NCBI RefSeq assembly: GCF_011682045.1
Contig: NZ_VVIW01000002.1
Span: forward strand, 1-64,000
DNA length: 64,000 nt
Direction: 5' to 3'
DNA from: Massilia aquatica
GTDB lineage: Bacteria; Pseudomonadota; Gammaproteobacteria; Burkholderiales; Burkholderiaceae_D
Each line of letters begins with the position of its first letter. The stretch's first letter is position 1. Of this stretch, positions 44,726 through 53,725 are shown one piece after another. A program made the translations under genes and the position numbers. Under the pieces are notes generated by a model. The model was not told the origin of the DNA, made no database searches, and saw nothing but the letters and a program-made list of their open reading frames with translations.

Positions 44726-45231
44726 TGCAATGGAACGCGCTGCGCTGGCGCCTCGACGTGCTGGCCGTGCGCCACGGTTTGTGGATACTGCCCGGCGCGG
44801 CCTTGCTGCTGTGCGCACTGCTGGCATGGGGCTGGTGGCTGCCATCGCAGGAAGCCGCCTTGCGCGACTCCCTGGCTGTACAGGCCAGTGCGCGCGCGCC
44901 GGCGAGCGTGCAAACGCGTGTGCCGCACAGCGCTCTCCCGCCGGCGGCGCGCGCCGATGCGGCGGTGCAGCGCCTGTTCGCGCTGGCGGCGGAGCACGGG
45001 CTGACCATCGCGCAGGCCGACTACCGGCGCCAGGAAGCGGGGCGCGTCGGCCGCTGGCAAGTGCAGATGCCCGCCACCGGCACCTATCCGCAGGTGCGCC
45101 GCTTCCTGCGCGCGGCGCAGGCCATTCCCGGCCTGTCGCTCGACGACGTCGGCATTCACCGCGCCCCGGTCGGCGCCGGTGTCGAAGCGCGGCTGCTGTT
45201 TTCGGTCTGGTTTACGCCGGAAGCGCCCTGA
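44722..45231 (+). CDS. PilO/GspM-like inner-membrane protein
   Basis: A 169-residue protein with one N-terminal membrane helix (about 20-40, WILPGAALLLCALLAWGWWL), then a periplasmic domain. The size, single helix and coiled-coil start match PilO or GspM, which pair with PilN or GspL. It is sandwiched between coupled genes in the same operon. Sequence similarity alone would not settle PilO against GspM. Confidence 0.6.
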   Translation: MMQWNALRWRLDVLAVRHGLWILPGAALLLCALLAWGWWLPSQEAALRDSLAVQASARAPASVQTRVPHSALPPAARADAAVQRLFALAAEHGLTIAQADYRRQEAGRVGRWQVQMPATGTYPQVRRFLRAAQAIPGLSLDDVGIHRAPVGAGVEARLLFSVWFTPEAP

Positions 45232-45710
45232 TGCCGGCCCGTCTGAAAATCATGCTGGCGGTGCTGCTGGGCGTCGGCCTGCTCATGCTGTTCGACAGTG
45301 CGCCGGAGCCGGAGGTGGTGGGCGTGGCCGAACGCCCACGTCGTCCACAAGCAAGGCAAACCGCAACGGCCCCTGTGCCGGTGCCGCCCCGCGCGGTCGA
45401 TCCGGCCAGCCCGGTGCCCGATTTGTTCGCCGGTGGCGCGGCGCCAGCGGCGCAGCAGGAAGCCCCGGCCAGGACGGATGACCCGGACGCCAGCGACAAG
45501 CCGCAGGCGCCGTTCGTGCTGCTCGGGTTCAAGGTGGAAGACGGCGTGCGCGAAGCCTACTTGCTGCGCAACGACGCCGTGCTGCTGGCGCGCGCCGGTA
45601 GCGTGTTCGAAAAGCGCTATCGCGTGCTGGCCCTGCGCCAGGAATCGGTGCACATTCAGGATCAACAAACCGGCAAGGAACACCGGATCAGTTTCGGGAC
45701 AGAAGAATGA
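45231..45710 (+). CDS. PilP/GspC-like linker protein
   Basis: A 159-residue protein with an N-terminal membrane anchor (about 6-22), a proline/alanine-rich linker, and a small beta domain near residues 90-150 (FVLLGFKVEDGVREAYLLRN, then SVFEKRYRVLAL). PilP and the GspC homology region have this design; they connect inner-membrane proteins to the secretin. There is no lipobox like PilP's. Its ATG overlaps the upstream stop, and its end overlaps the secretin start. Confidence 0.58.
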   Translation: MPARLKIMLAVLLGVGLLMLFDSAPEPEVVGVAERPRRPQARQTATAPVPVPPRAVDPASPVPDLFAGGAAPAAQQEAPARTDDPDASDKPQAPFVLLGFKVEDGVREAYLLRNDAVLLARAGSVFEKRYRVLALRQESVHIQDQQTGKEHRISFGTEE

Positions 45711-47581
45711 AAAAAATAGCAGGCAACCTGGCGCTGGCATGCAGCCTGGCGGTGCTGGCCGCATGCGCGGCCGGTCCGCAGCCCACCCCGCCCGACATCC
45801 GCGTCCTGCTCGACGCCGGCAAGCTGGAAGAGGGCATGGCGCGCCTGGAGCAAATGCTGGCAGCCACGCCAGGCCACATCGAAGCGCGCGTCCTGCTGGC
45901 CAACACGCGCATCGCGCTGACCAACCAGGTGCTGGCCCAGGCCGCGCAGGATGTGGCGCGCGGCGCCTGGGATGTGGCGCAGGAGGGGTATCGCCGCGCC
46001 GCCGCACTCGGCGCCGTCGACCAGGCCATGATCGGCATGCGCAACCTGGCTGCGGCGCAGTCGCAGGCGCAGGCGCTGGCCGGCGTCGAGCAGTTGCTTG
46101 CTGCCGGCAAGCGCGATGAAGCCCGCGAAGCGGTGCGCGCCCTGCTGGCCAGGTATCCGAAGAACGCGCGCGCAATGAAAATGCAGCAGGCGCTGCAAGA
46201 TCAAGCCGCTGCGGCGCCCGGCGGCGCAGTGCTGGGCAGGGCATTCCAGAAGCGACTGAGCCTGCGCTTCCAGGATGCGCCGCTGCGCGCCGTGCTCGAA
46301 TCGATGTCGCGTACCTCGGGCATCAGCTTCACGCTCGACAAGGACGTGCCGGCCGACCTGCGCGTCACCCTCAACCTGCAGGACACGACCATCGAGCAGG
46401 CGCTGCGCAATCTGCTCATGAGCGTGCAGATGGAACAGCGCATCGTCGACGAGCGCACCGTGCTGCTGTATCCGAACGACGCCGCCAAGCAGCGCGACTA
46501 CCAGAAGCTGACGATCCGCAGCTTCCGCATCGCTAACGCCGAAGCGAAAACCGTGGCCAACAGCCTGCGCACCCTGCTCAAGACGCGCGACCTGGTGGTC
46601 GACGAAAAGCTCAACATGCTGGTGCTGCGCGATACGCCCGAAACCATCCTCATGGCGGCCAAGCTGGTGGCGCTGCACGACGTGGCCGAACCGGAAGTCA
46701 TGCTGGAAGTGGAGATCCTGGAAGTGCAGCGCAGCGACCTCGAATCGCTGGGTGTGAAGTGGCCGGGCAACGTGAGCCTGACGCCGCTCGGCGCATCCAC
46801 CGTGCTGTATGACGGCACCCTGGCCACCAGCCCGTTTACCCTGGGCGACCTGAAGAACCTCCATTCCAAGGGCCTGCTGGCCAGCGTCGACCCGATGCGC
46901 CTGTCTGCGTCGGTCAACCACGATAACGTCAGCGTGCTGGCCAATCCGCGCATCCGCATCAAGAGTCGCGAAAAGGCGCTGATCCGGGTGGGCGAGCGGG
47001 TGCCGAGCGTGTCGGCCAATGTCACTTCGACCGGCGTGACCTCGCAATCGGTCAATTACCTCGACGTGGGCCTCAAACTCGAAGCCGAGCCTGTGGTGTA
47101 CATGGACGATGAAGTGTCGATCAAACTCAGCCTGGAAGTGAGCAGCATCCTCGGCACGATCTTCGACAGTAACGACCAGCCCTACGGCTACCGGATCGGC
47201 ACGCGCAACGCCAGTACCGTGCTGCGCCTGCGCGACGGCGAAAACCAGGTGCTGGCGGGGCTGATCAGCGAGAACGACAAGCGTTCATCGAACGCCATTC
47301 CCGGCCTGGGCGAGCTGCCGATGCTCGACCGCCTGTTCGGCAGCAAGGGCAGCGAGCGCACCAAGACCGAGATCGTCCTGTCGATCACGCCGCGCGTGCT
47401 GCGCAACCAGGCGCGCGGCGCCGGCGGCGAGGTGGAGTTCGATGCGGGGACCGATTCCAGCTTGCGTGGGCAGGCGGGCCAGCCCGGCCAGCCGCAGCAT
47501 ACCGCGCCACAGGAGTCGGCGCCACCGCTGCCAGCCCCGCAGCCGGCCAGCGCGCCACTGTCCGAGCGGAGCGGCGGCTGA
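45707..47581 (+). CDS. gspD: Secretin lipoprotein (GspD/MshL-like)
   Basis: A 624-residue outer-membrane channel. Residues 1-20 are a lipoprotein signal with the lipobox LAAC. A TPR-like N-terminal region (about 30-165) is unusual for GspD and closer to MshL-type secretins. It is followed by an STN/N0-like domain ([20 protein letters not shown]), an N1-like domain and the secretin pore domain with [13 protein letters not shown] and [15 protein letters not shown] glutamine/proline-rich tail ends the protein. It is coupled upstream to the PilP-like gene and followed one base later by a pseudopilin gene. Confidence 0.88.
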   Translation: MKKIAGNLALACSLAVLAACAAGPQPTPPDIRVLLDAGKLEEGMARLEQMLAATPGHIEARVLLANTRIALTNQVLAQAAQDVARGAWDVAQEGYRRAAALGAVDQAMIGMRNLAAAQSQAQALAGVEQLLAAGKRDEAREAVRALLARYPKNARAMKMQQALQDQAAAAPGGAVLGRAFQKRLSLRFQDAPLRAVLESMSRTSGISFTLDKDVPADLRVTLNLQDTTIEQALRNLLMSVQMEQRIVDERTVLLYPNDAAKQRDYQKLTIRSFRIANAEAKTVANSLRTLLKTRDLVVDEKLNMLVLRDTPETILMAAKLVALHDVAEPEVMLEVEILEVQRSDLESLGVKWPGNVSLTPLGASTVLYDGTLATSPFTLGDLKNLHSKGLLASVDPMRLSASVNHDNVSVLANPRIRIKSREKALIRVGERVPSVSANVTSTGVTSQSVNYLDVGLKLEAEPVVYMDDEVSIKLSLEVSSILGTIFDSNDQPYGYRIGTRNASTVLRLRDGENQVLAGLISENDKRSSNAIPGLGELPMLDRLFGSKGSERTKTEIVLSITPRVLRNQARGAGGEVEFDAGTDSSLRGQAGQPGQPQHTAPQESAPPLPAPQPASAPLSERSGG

Positions 47582-47582
47582 C

Positions 47583-48056
47583 ATGCGGCGCTTGCGCGGA
47601 TTCACGCTCATCGAGCTGATGGTGACACTGGCCATCGTGGCGCTGCTGTCGACCATCGCCTTGCCGCTGGCGCAGGTAGCGGTGCAGCGCCAGAAGGAGC
47701 AGGAGCTGCGCATGGCCCTGCGCGACATCCGCACCGCGCTCGACGAATACAAGCGTGCGGCGGGTGAGGGCCGCATCGCCAGCGTGCTCGATGGCAGTGG
47801 CTATCCGACCAACCTGCTGGCGCTGGTGAACGGCGTGCCGGACCAGCGCAGCGCCAGGGCGCGCAAGGTGTTCTTCCTGCGCGCATTGCCACGCGATCCG
47901 TTCAACACCGATCCGGCCCTGCCGGCGGAGCAGACCTGGAACCTGCGCTCCTACCAGAGCGACCCGGCCGATCCAGCGCCGGGCGAGGATGTCTACGACG
48001 TGCACTCCAATTCTGAACAGGTAGGCCTCAATGGCATTGCATACCGGCGCTGGTAA
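47583..48056 (+). CDS. Type II secretion pseudopilin (GspG-like)
   Basis: A 157-residue prepilin-like protein. The class III signal [20 protein letters not shown] has the Gly-Phe cleavage site and Glu5 expected for prepilin peptidase processing. A soluble domain follows, with conserved [20 protein letters not shown] typical of GspG. It is the first of two pseudopilin genes after the secretin, and it overlaps the next one by 26 bases. The major pseudopilin of the system is probably this or its neighbour. Confidence 0.82.
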   Translation: MRRLRGFTLIELMVTLAIVALLSTIALPLAQVAVQRQKEQELRMALRDIRTALDEYKRAAGEGRIASVLDGSGYPTNLLALVNGVPDQRSARARKVFFLRALPRDPFNTDPALPAEQTWNLRSYQSDPADPAPGEDVYDVHSNSEQVGLNGIAYRRW

Positions 48057-48414
48057 GCGCGGTTTCACGCTGATCGAACTGCTGGTGGTGCTGGCGATCC
48101 TGGCGCTGCTGCTGACGATCGCCGCGCCGCGTTTCTTCGGCAGTATCGACCAGTCGAAGGAGACGGTCCTCAAGGAGAACCTGCACATCACCCGCGACGT
48201 GATCGACAAATTCTATGGCGACAATGGGCGCTATCCACAGTCGCTCGGCGAGCTGGTCGAACGCAAATACCTGCGCTCCCTGCCGCTCGATCCGATGACC
48301 GAAAGTACGTCGACCTGGATTCTCGTCGCACCGGACAACGGTGCCGGGGTCTACAACCTCTACAGCGGCGCCAGCGGCACCGCGCGCGACGGCATGCCCT
48401 TCAGCCGGCTCTGA
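48031..48414 (+). CDS. Type II secretion pseudopilin (second, GspG-like)
   Basis: A 127-residue prepilin-like protein. The leader is [20 protein letters not shown], cleaved after Gly. The body has [20 protein letters not shown] and [14 protein letters not shown], which resemble the C-terminal loop of GspG. It overlaps the previous gene by 26 bases and is the last gene of the operon. Two G-like proteins in series are unusual; one may substitute for H/I/J-type minor pseudopilins. Confidence 0.82.
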   Translation: MALHTGAGKRGFTLIELLVVLAILALLLTIAAPRFFGSIDQSKETVLKENLHITRDVIDKFYGDNGRYPQSLGELVERKYLRSLPLDPMTESTSTWILVAPDNGAGVYNLYSGASGTARDGMPFSRL

Positions 48415-48437
48415 TGCACAGCGGCGATAGTACTGAT

Positions 48438-48450
48438 TTGGTCAGGCCGA
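48438..48450. promoter_or_regulatory. Putative GntR-type site A before the pectate lyase
   Basis: TTGGTCAGGCCGA, identical to the site at 40490. It is a near-palindrome of the TGGT-N3-RCCR pattern. Confidence 0.6.
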
Positions 48451-48490
48451 ATTAGCGATTTGCTCATATAAAATCCCCAATTCTCAATTT

Positions 48491-48503
48491 TTGGACTGAC
48501 CAA
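48491..48503. promoter_or_regulatory. Putative GntR-type site B before the pectate lyase
   Basis: TTGGACTGACCAA, which reads TTGGTCAGTCCAA on the other strand. It lies 53 bases after site A, about five helical turns. Confidence 0.6.
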
Positions 48504-48533
48504 ATTTGCTAATTTGCCGATCAATATGTGATT

Positions 48534-48546
48534 TTGGTCAGGCCAA
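48534..48546. promoter_or_regulatory. Putative GntR-type site C before the pectate lyase
   Basis: TTGGTCAGGCCAA, the most symmetric copy. It lies 43 bases after site B, about four helical turns. Confidence 0.62.
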
Positions 48547-49020
48547 ACGTTGTTTTTTGAGCTTGTATTTTACATTTTTAATTAGCATGAGGTCTTAACG
48601 GTCTTGAAATTTTCCCGGTAATGCCCGGATTGCGTTGAAAACGGTGTCATGGCGACGTTGACATGAATTGAATGCATATAAAAAGACGTTGAATGAGAAA
48701 TAATGATGTTGGTTGTGACAATCGCACATTCAAACCGACTGGCGGCCAGATCGATTGGCGACAATTGGTATCTTAATAATGCGTTTGATCATTTAACATG
48801 ATATTTACAAGACAACACGAGACCGTGCATTCTCGCAGCAGACCTGGCGAACGTTGATTTATTTGCATGATGGCCGACCCGCAGAGCGCACAGATGCATG
48901 AATTCTGCGTTTGTAACACGGCAACAAAGCGGCGCTCCGTTTGGTCCACATCGCTGGCAAGGGATTTTCCCGGGTAACGCTGGCGGCTCGAAAACTACCA
49001 ATATTTACGGAGTAACCCGC

Positions 49021-50076
49021 ATGAAAGCATCGACTTTGAAACTGACACTGGCTGCCGCAGCCATTCTGGCAAGCACCCAGGCCATGGCCGGGCCGATCGG
49101 CTATGGCGCCGCCACCACCGGCGGCGGCAGCAAGGCCGCAGTCAATGTAGCTACGCTGGCCGACATGGCGGCGAGGATCAAGGCGTATTCGGGCAGTGGC
49201 GGCCTGGTGCTGAACTACACCGGCAAGTTCGACTTCGCCAGCGTCAAGGATGTCTGCGCGCAGTGGAAAAAACCGGCGCAAACGCTGGAAATCAAGAACA
49301 AGAGCGACATCACGATTCGCGGCTCGGCCGATTCGTCGGCCAACTTCGGCATCCGTATCGTCGGCGATTCGAGCAATGTGATCGTGCAGAACATGACCAT
49401 CGGCCTGCTGCAGGGCGGGGAAGACGCCGATTCGATCTCGATCGAAGGCACTTCGAGCGGCAAGCCAAGCAAGATCTGGGTCGACCACAACACCATCTTC
49501 GCCTCGATCAAATCGTGCCCTGGCGCGGGCGATGCCTCGTTTGACGGCGGCATCGACATGAAGAAGGGCGCCAACCACATCACGGTGTCGTACAACTACG
49601 TGTACAACTACCAGAAAGTGGCATTGAATGGATTCAGTGACAAAGACACGCTCAATGCCGGCTCGCTGACCACCTACCACAACAACCGCTTCGAGAACGT
49701 GAAGTCGCGCCTGCCGCTGCTGCGTTACGGTAAAGCTCATCTCTTCAACAACTACTTCGGCAACGTCGATACCTCGGGCATCAACGTGCGCATGGGCGCG
49801 CTGGCCCTGGTCGAAGCGAACTACTTCGAGAACGTCAGGAACCCTGTCACCTCGCGCGACAGCACCAAGCTTGGTTACTGGGACCTGCGCGACAACTTCG
49901 TCGGCGGCGGCATCACCTGGGGCGCCCCGGACAGCGGCACCTACGCCAACGCCACCGACTGGAAGACCAGCAAAGCCTACGGCCCGACCGGCTACAACTA
50001 CACCGCCGCCGCTGCGGCTGGCGTGAAAGCCAAGGCCATCGCCACGGCCGGCGCGCGCACCAGCCTGGCCCAGTAA
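49021..50076 (+). CDS. Secreted pectate lyase, polysaccharide lyase family 1
   Basis: A 351-residue enzyme with a signal peptide (residues 1-23, cleaved after AMA). It has the parallel beta-helix pattern and the family-1 motifs: KIWVDHNTIF, SFDGGIDMKKGANHITVSYN, then SRLPLLRYGKAHLFNNYF with the conserved R-x-P-x-x-R (Arg230 and Arg235) that contains the catalytic arginine, and NPVTSRDS. It cleaves polygalacturonate by beta-elimination. It is followed 77 bases later by a PL3 lyase, and upstream lies a type II secretion-like operon that could export both. It is probably induced by pectin products. Confidence 0.92.
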   Translation: MKASTLKLTLAAAAILASTQAMAGPIGYGAATTGGGSKAAVNVATLADMAARIKAYSGSGGLVLNYTGKFDFASVKDVCAQWKKPAQTLEIKNKSDITIRGSADSSANFGIRIVGDSSNVIVQNMTIGLLQGGEDADSISIEGTSSGKPSKIWVDHNTIFASIKSCPGAGDASFDGGIDMKKGANHITVSYNYVYNYQKVALNGFSDKDTLNAGSLTTYHNNRFENVKSRLPLLRYGKAHLFNNYFGNVDTSGINVRMGALALVEANYFENVRNPVTSRDSTKLGYWDLRDNFVGGGITWGAPDSGTYANATDWKTSKAYGPTGYNYTAAAAAGVKAKAIATAGARTSLAQ

Positions 50077-50153
50077 TTTCAGCGCGCATGTCGCTGTCGC
50101 TCGTGCCATCCCCGCAAGGGGGTGGTCACTCAATTCATCCAACAGGAGTCATC

Positions 50154-50966
50154 ATGAAACGCTTCAACGCCCTTCTTTTCGCCGTCATCGGATTGTGCAT
50201 CGCCACCAGCGCAGCGGCCGCCCCGGGCAAGCGCGCCATCCCATCGTGCACCAAGGTGCTGGTCACCAGCACCACCGAGGTCCCCGCCAATACCACTTTC
50301 GATGGCTTGGTCAAATACGGCAAGATGGTTTGCCTGGTCGGTAACACCAAGAAGATGGACGGCAGCCAGACCGAAAGCCAGATCCCTCACTTCAACCTCG
50401 GCGTGGGAGCCACCCTCAAGAACGTGGTGCTGGGCGATCCGGCCAAGGGTACCGGCCGCAACCTGACCGCCGGCGGCGCCGATGGCGTCCATTGCGCCGG
50501 CAACTGCAAGATCGAGAATGTGTACTGGGGCGATGTGGGCGAAGATGCCGCCACCCTCAAAGGCGCCGGCACCATGACCGTCACCGGCGGCGCAGCGTAC
50601 AAAGCGGCCGACAAAATGTTCCAGAATAACGGCGCCAACAGCAAGATCGTCATCACCAACTTCTACGCGGAAGAAGGCGGCAAGCTGTATCGTTCGTGCG
50701 GCAATTGCTCGAGCCAGTCGGCACGCACCGTCACCATCAGCGGCGTGACGATCTATAACGTCAGTGCCGGCGTGGGCGTGAACAGCAGCTTCGATGGCTC
50801 GAAACTGCCGGCGCTGGCCAAGGCCTACGACGTGGCGACCATGAGCGACTTCGTGTCGAACAAGGCGTCGGCGCGTTGCGCCACCTTCATCGGTACCTCG
50901 AAAGGCAATGAGCCGAAAAAGGACACCAACGCCGGCAACATCGCGCGTGCATGCGTTTTTAAATAA
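50154..50966 (+). CDS. Secreted pectate lyase, polysaccharide lyase family 3
   Basis: A 270-residue enzyme with a signal peptide (residues about 1-23, cleaved near AAAAPG). The family-3 signature is present as ADGVHCAGNCKIENVYWGD followed by VGEDAATLKG, with the conserved cysteine pairs and KLYRSCGNC later. PL3 lyases degrade polygalacturonate with a calcium-dependent beta-elimination. AGGAG lies 6 bases before the ATG. It is probably co-transcribed with the PL1 gene and ends at a strong terminator at 51016. Confidence 0.92.
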   Translation: MKRFNALLFAVIGLCIATSAAAAPGKRAIPSCTKVLVTSTTEVPANTTFDGLVKYGKMVCLVGNTKKMDGSQTESQIPHFNLGVGATLKNVVLGDPAKGTGRNLTAGGADGVHCAGNCKIENVYWGDVGEDAATLKGAGTMTVTGGAAYKAADKMFQNNGANSKIVITNFYAEEGGKLYRSCGNCSSQSARTVTISGVTIYNVSAGVGVNSSFDGSKLPALAKAYDVATMSDFVSNKASARCATFIGTSKGNEPKKDTNAGNIARACVFK

Positions 50967-51015
50967 TGCGCTGAACAGGTTTCAGGTGAGAAGACGGCCT
51001 ATGTAGCCGGTTTGA

Positions 51016-51055
51016 CCACGCGAACAGGCGATCCCTGGCCGCGTGGTTTTTTTTT
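51016..51055 (+). terminator. Intrinsic terminator after the PL3 pectate lyase gene
   Basis: CCACGCG and CGCGTGG form a 7-bp stem, followed by nine consecutive T on the plus strand. It lies about 50 bases after the PL3 stop. Confidence 0.88.
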
Positions 51056-51066
51056 CGTTCGGCCGC

Positions 51067-51570
51067 TCAGTCCTCGGGGCGCAGGGTGTCCTTGCAGTTG
51101 CCGCCGCACGCCATCACATACGCAAACTGCCAGTCGCAGTAGCGCTTTTGCCCATCCAGATAAACGAAGTCGCCGTCGGTGAAGCTGCGCCGGATGGTCT
51201 GCGCGCACGAGGCGCTGCGTACGCCCATCACGCCACCGCCAGGCGCGCGCACCAGCTGCCAGTCGGCCTTGCCGGTGATCGGGTCGGGATAAAGCTGGCG
51301 CAGGTAGCGCTTCATGCCCGGCTGGCGCGGGTCCTGCAGCAGGTCTTCCAGGCGCGCCGGGGCATGGCTGGCATGGCCCTCCGGCGTATTAAGTTCGTAT
51401 TCGAGAAACGCGCGAATGTACTGCTTGCCGACGAACAGAAGCTCGGTTTCGGCGTCGCGCCGGCGCGCCAGGTCGCCCACCGAGACGGTGGCGGCGGTGG
51501 CCACGCCGATCACGGCGATCAAGACCATCAGCCCCACGTAGGTAAAGCCGGCGGCGCTGCGCTTACGCAC
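51067..51570 (-). CDS. Type II secretion pseudopilin-like protein, minus strand
   Basis: A 167-residue prepilin-like protein. The N-terminal signal is GFTYVGLMVLIAVIGVATAA: it keeps the Gly-Phe cleavage site and hydrophobic helix but lacks the usual Glu5. The soluble part has PARLEDLLQDPRQPGMKRYL and LYPDPITGKADWQLV, a GspG-like loop, and four cysteines. It overlaps the end of the GntR gene by 8 bases and so is co-transcribed with it. The missing Glu5 is typical of GspK-like minor pseudopilins, but the size is too small for GspK. Confidence 0.72.
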   Translation of the reverse strand: MRKRSAAGFTYVGLMVLIAVIGVATAATVSVGDLARRRDAETELLFVGKQYIRAFLEYELNTPEGHASHAPARLEDLLQDPRQPGMKRYLRQLYPDPITGKADWQLVRAPGGGVMGVRSASCAQTIRRSFTDGDFVYLDGQKRYCDWQFAYVMACGGNCKDTLRPED

Positions 51571-52261
51571 GGGAGAAGGTGCGCGTTACGCGTTCGAGGT
51601 GGGCGCGCATGGCCTGGCGCGCGCCGGCGACGTCGTGCGCGGCGATCGCCGCCAGGATATTGCGGTGGTCGATCAAGGTCTGCTTGCGCAGTTCCTCGGT
51701 CTGGAAGTGTTCCTTGAGTTTGTGCCACAGCGTGCCGCGCTGGTTCCACAGGTAGTCGATGGCGCCCACCAGCGCCGTGTTGCCGGTGGCGCGCGCCAGC
51801 GCCAGGTGAAAATTGCGGTCGGCCTGCTCGTTGCTGGCGCGGTCTTCGTGGTCGCGTTCCATCTCCAGTACGGCGGTGAGGATGGCGTCGATGGCCGAAT
51901 CGGTGGCATTTTTGGCCGCCAGCCCGGCCACCTCGGTTTCGATCATGCGGCGCGCGGCCAGCACCTCGAACGGGCCGGGGCCGACCTCGGGGGCCGGGCT
52001 TGCTTGGGACGCCTGCGCGCTGACGTACACGCCCGAGCCGCTGCGCACCTCGACCACGCCGCCCAGCTCCAGGGCGATCAGCGCTTCACGCAGCGAGGCG
52101 CGGCTCACGCCCAGGCGCGCCGACAGCTCGCGCTCGGCCGGCAGGCGCTGGCCGGGCTGCATGTTTTCGGCGGCGATCAATTGCACGATACTGTCGGCCA
52201 CCACCCGGTACATGCGTGGTTCCGGCGTGCTCGCGTCTGGCGCCGCAGGGGTTGTTTTCAT
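51563..52261 (-). CDS. GntR-family (FadR/FCD subfamily) transcriptional regulator
   Basis: A 232-residue regulator. The N-terminal winged helix (about 15-80) has QLIAAENMQPGQRLPAEREL followed by SARLGVSRASLREALIALEL. The C-terminal FCD domain (about 100-220) contains RRMIETEVAGLAA, ADRNFHLALARATGN and a histidine-rich end (DHRNILAAIAAHD) that would bind a metal and organic acid. Regulators of this class often sense sugar acids or hexuronates. It is co-transcribed with a pseudopilin gene and lies beside the pectate lyases, so it probably controls them. The operator sites at 40.5 and 48.4-48.5 kb fit this subfamily's consensus. Confidence 0.88.
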   Translation of the reverse strand: MKTTPAAPDASTPEPRMYRVVADSIVQLIAAENMQPGQRLPAERELSARLGVSRASLREALIALELGGVVEVRSGSGVYVSAQASQASPAPEVGPGPFEVLAARRMIETEVAGLAAKNATDSAIDAILTAVLEMERDHEDRASNEQADRNFHLALARATGNTALVGAIDYLWNQRGTLWHKLKEHFQTEELRKQTLIDHRNILAAIAAHDVAGARQAMRAHLERVTRTFSRA

Positions 52262-52450
52262 CGTGTGGAGCTGTCCGGGAAGGGGAAAGTGGAAAGGATA
52301 CCGCAAGAGGACCAATTGTAGATAGCTATGCGCTCCCGTGCAAGGCGGCAGCGCGGCGGCGCTTGCCAACCGGGCCGCAATGCCGGATCATTCCGGAGAC
52401 GCACCCCGCGCGGGGCTTAATCTTGCTTACATCTATATTCGGAGGCATCA

Positions 52451-53590
52451 ATGGTGGCAGTCAATCGGCACATGCACGCGAAACGACGGCTCGGCCTGGG
52501 TCTGGCCGCGCTGGCGGCGGTTCTGTGGTCGGGCGTTCCGGCCCAGGCCCAGCAGAGCGAGGAAAAAGTCCTCAACATCTATAACTGGTCCGACTACATC
52601 GCCGACGACACGATCAAGAACTTCACCAAAGAGACCGGCATCACGGTGCGCTACGATGTCTTCGACAGTAACGAAGTCCTGAACGCCAAGCTGGTGGCCG
52701 GTAAATCGGGCTACGACATCGTGGTGCCGACCGCGCCGTGGGCACGCCAGCAGATCGACGCCAGGCTGCTGCGCAAACTCGATAAATCCAGGCTGCCGAA
52801 CCTGGCCAACCTCGATCCGGGCATCCAGGCCAAGCTGGCCACCCTGGACCCGAACAATGAACATCTGGTGGACTGGATGTGGGGTTACACCACGGTCGGC
52901 ATCAATGTCGACAAGGTCAAGGCCGCGCTGGGCACGACGCCGATGCCGGCCAATGTGTGGGAACTGATTTTCAATCCCGTCTACACGTCCAAGCTCAAGT
53001 CGTGCGGCGTGTCGTTCCTCGATTCGCCGTCCGAGGTGTTCCCGGCGGCGCTGCATTACATGGGTAAGCCAGCCTACTCGAAGAACGCGGCCGATTACGC
53101 GGCGGCGGGCACCATGCTGCAGGCGGTGCGCCCGAGCGTGACCCTGTTCAGTTCTTCCGGGTATATCAACGACATGGCCAACGGCGCCATTTGCGTGGTG
53201 TTCGGCTGGGCCGGGGACATCAATATCGCCCGCCAGCGCGCCATCGATGCGAAAAAGGGCGTCAAGATCGAGGCCCTGGTGCCGAAAAACGGCGCGCCGC
53301 TGGTGTTCGACACCATGGCCATTCCGGCCGACGCGCCGCATCCGAACAATGCCCACCTGTGGATTAACTATATTCTGCGTCCCGAAGTGCAGGCCAGCCT
53401 GACCAATAAGGTGTTCTTTGCCAATCCGAACAAGGCCGGCATGAAGTTCGTGCGCAAGGATGTGGCGGAGAACAAGAGCGTGTTCCTGGGGGACGAGGAT
53501 TTGAAGAAGATGATTCCGCCGGAAGCGGTGCCGCAGGATATTCGCCGGGTGATGACGCGCACCTTCACCAAGTTCAAGACCGGACGGTAA
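52451..53590 (+). CDS. PotF-like polyamine ABC transporter substrate-binding protein
   Basis: A 379-residue periplasmic protein with a signal peptide (residues about 1-34, cleaved near AQAQQSE). The opening of the mature protein, VLNIYNWSDYIADDTIKNFT, and the later ANVWELIF, FGWAGDINIA and WINYILRPEVQAS are characteristic of putrescine-binding PotF. It would deliver putrescine or related polyamines to an ABC transporter, whose permease and ATPase genes are not next to it in this window. GGAGG lies 5 bases before the ATG. A strong terminator follows at 53664. Confidence 0.88.
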   Translation: MVAVNRHMHAKRRLGLGLAALAAVLWSGVPAQAQQSEEKVLNIYNWSDYIADDTIKNFTKETGITVRYDVFDSNEVLNAKLVAGKSGYDIVVPTAPWARQQIDARLLRKLDKSRLPNLANLDPGIQAKLATLDPNNEHLVDWMWGYTTVGINVDKVKAALGTTPMPANVWELIFNPVYTSKLKSCGVSFLDSPSEVFPAALHYMGKPAYSKNAADYAAAGTMLQAVRPSVTLFSSSGYINDMANGAICVVFGWAGDINIARQRAIDAKKGVKIEALVPKNGAPLVFDTMAIPADAPHPNNAHLWINYILRPEVQASLTNKVFFANPNKAGMKFVRKDVAENKSVFLGDEDLKKMIPPEAVPQDIRRVMTRTFTKFKTGR

Positions 53591-53663
53591 CTTCATCGCC
53601 CCCGCCGAGGGCCGCCTTGGCGCGGGAGCGACGGTATCGGTGCGACGCTGCCGGCACCAGCGC

Positions 53664-53702
53664 AAAAGCGGCAAGCGCCCATTGGGCCTTGCCGCTTTTT
53701 TT
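53664..53702 (+). terminator. Intrinsic terminator after the PotF-like gene
   Basis: AAGCGGCAAG pairs with CTTGCCGCTT in a 10-bp stem, followed by a T-run. It could also serve the minus-strand mini-gene that ends at 53726, since A-runs on the left arm give T-runs on the other strand. Confidence 0.88.
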
Positions 53703-53725
53703 ATCGGCCTGTATCAGGCCCGGTG

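Larger units (their letters stand above)
48415..49020. other. Long control region before the pectate lyase genes
   Basis: About 600 bases with no supported gene, distinctly AT-rich between 48450 and 48800. It holds three copies of the TTGGTCAGNCCRA palindrome near its start (listed separately) and probably the PL1 promoter further on. GGAG lies 8 bases before the PL1 ATG. Two minus-strand frames here are short and lack start signals. Confidence 0.55.

Noticed and set aside
48582-49001. Two short minus-strand ORFs in the pectate lyase control region
   Set aside because: They lack ribosome sites and domains and lie in AT-rich regulatory DNA.
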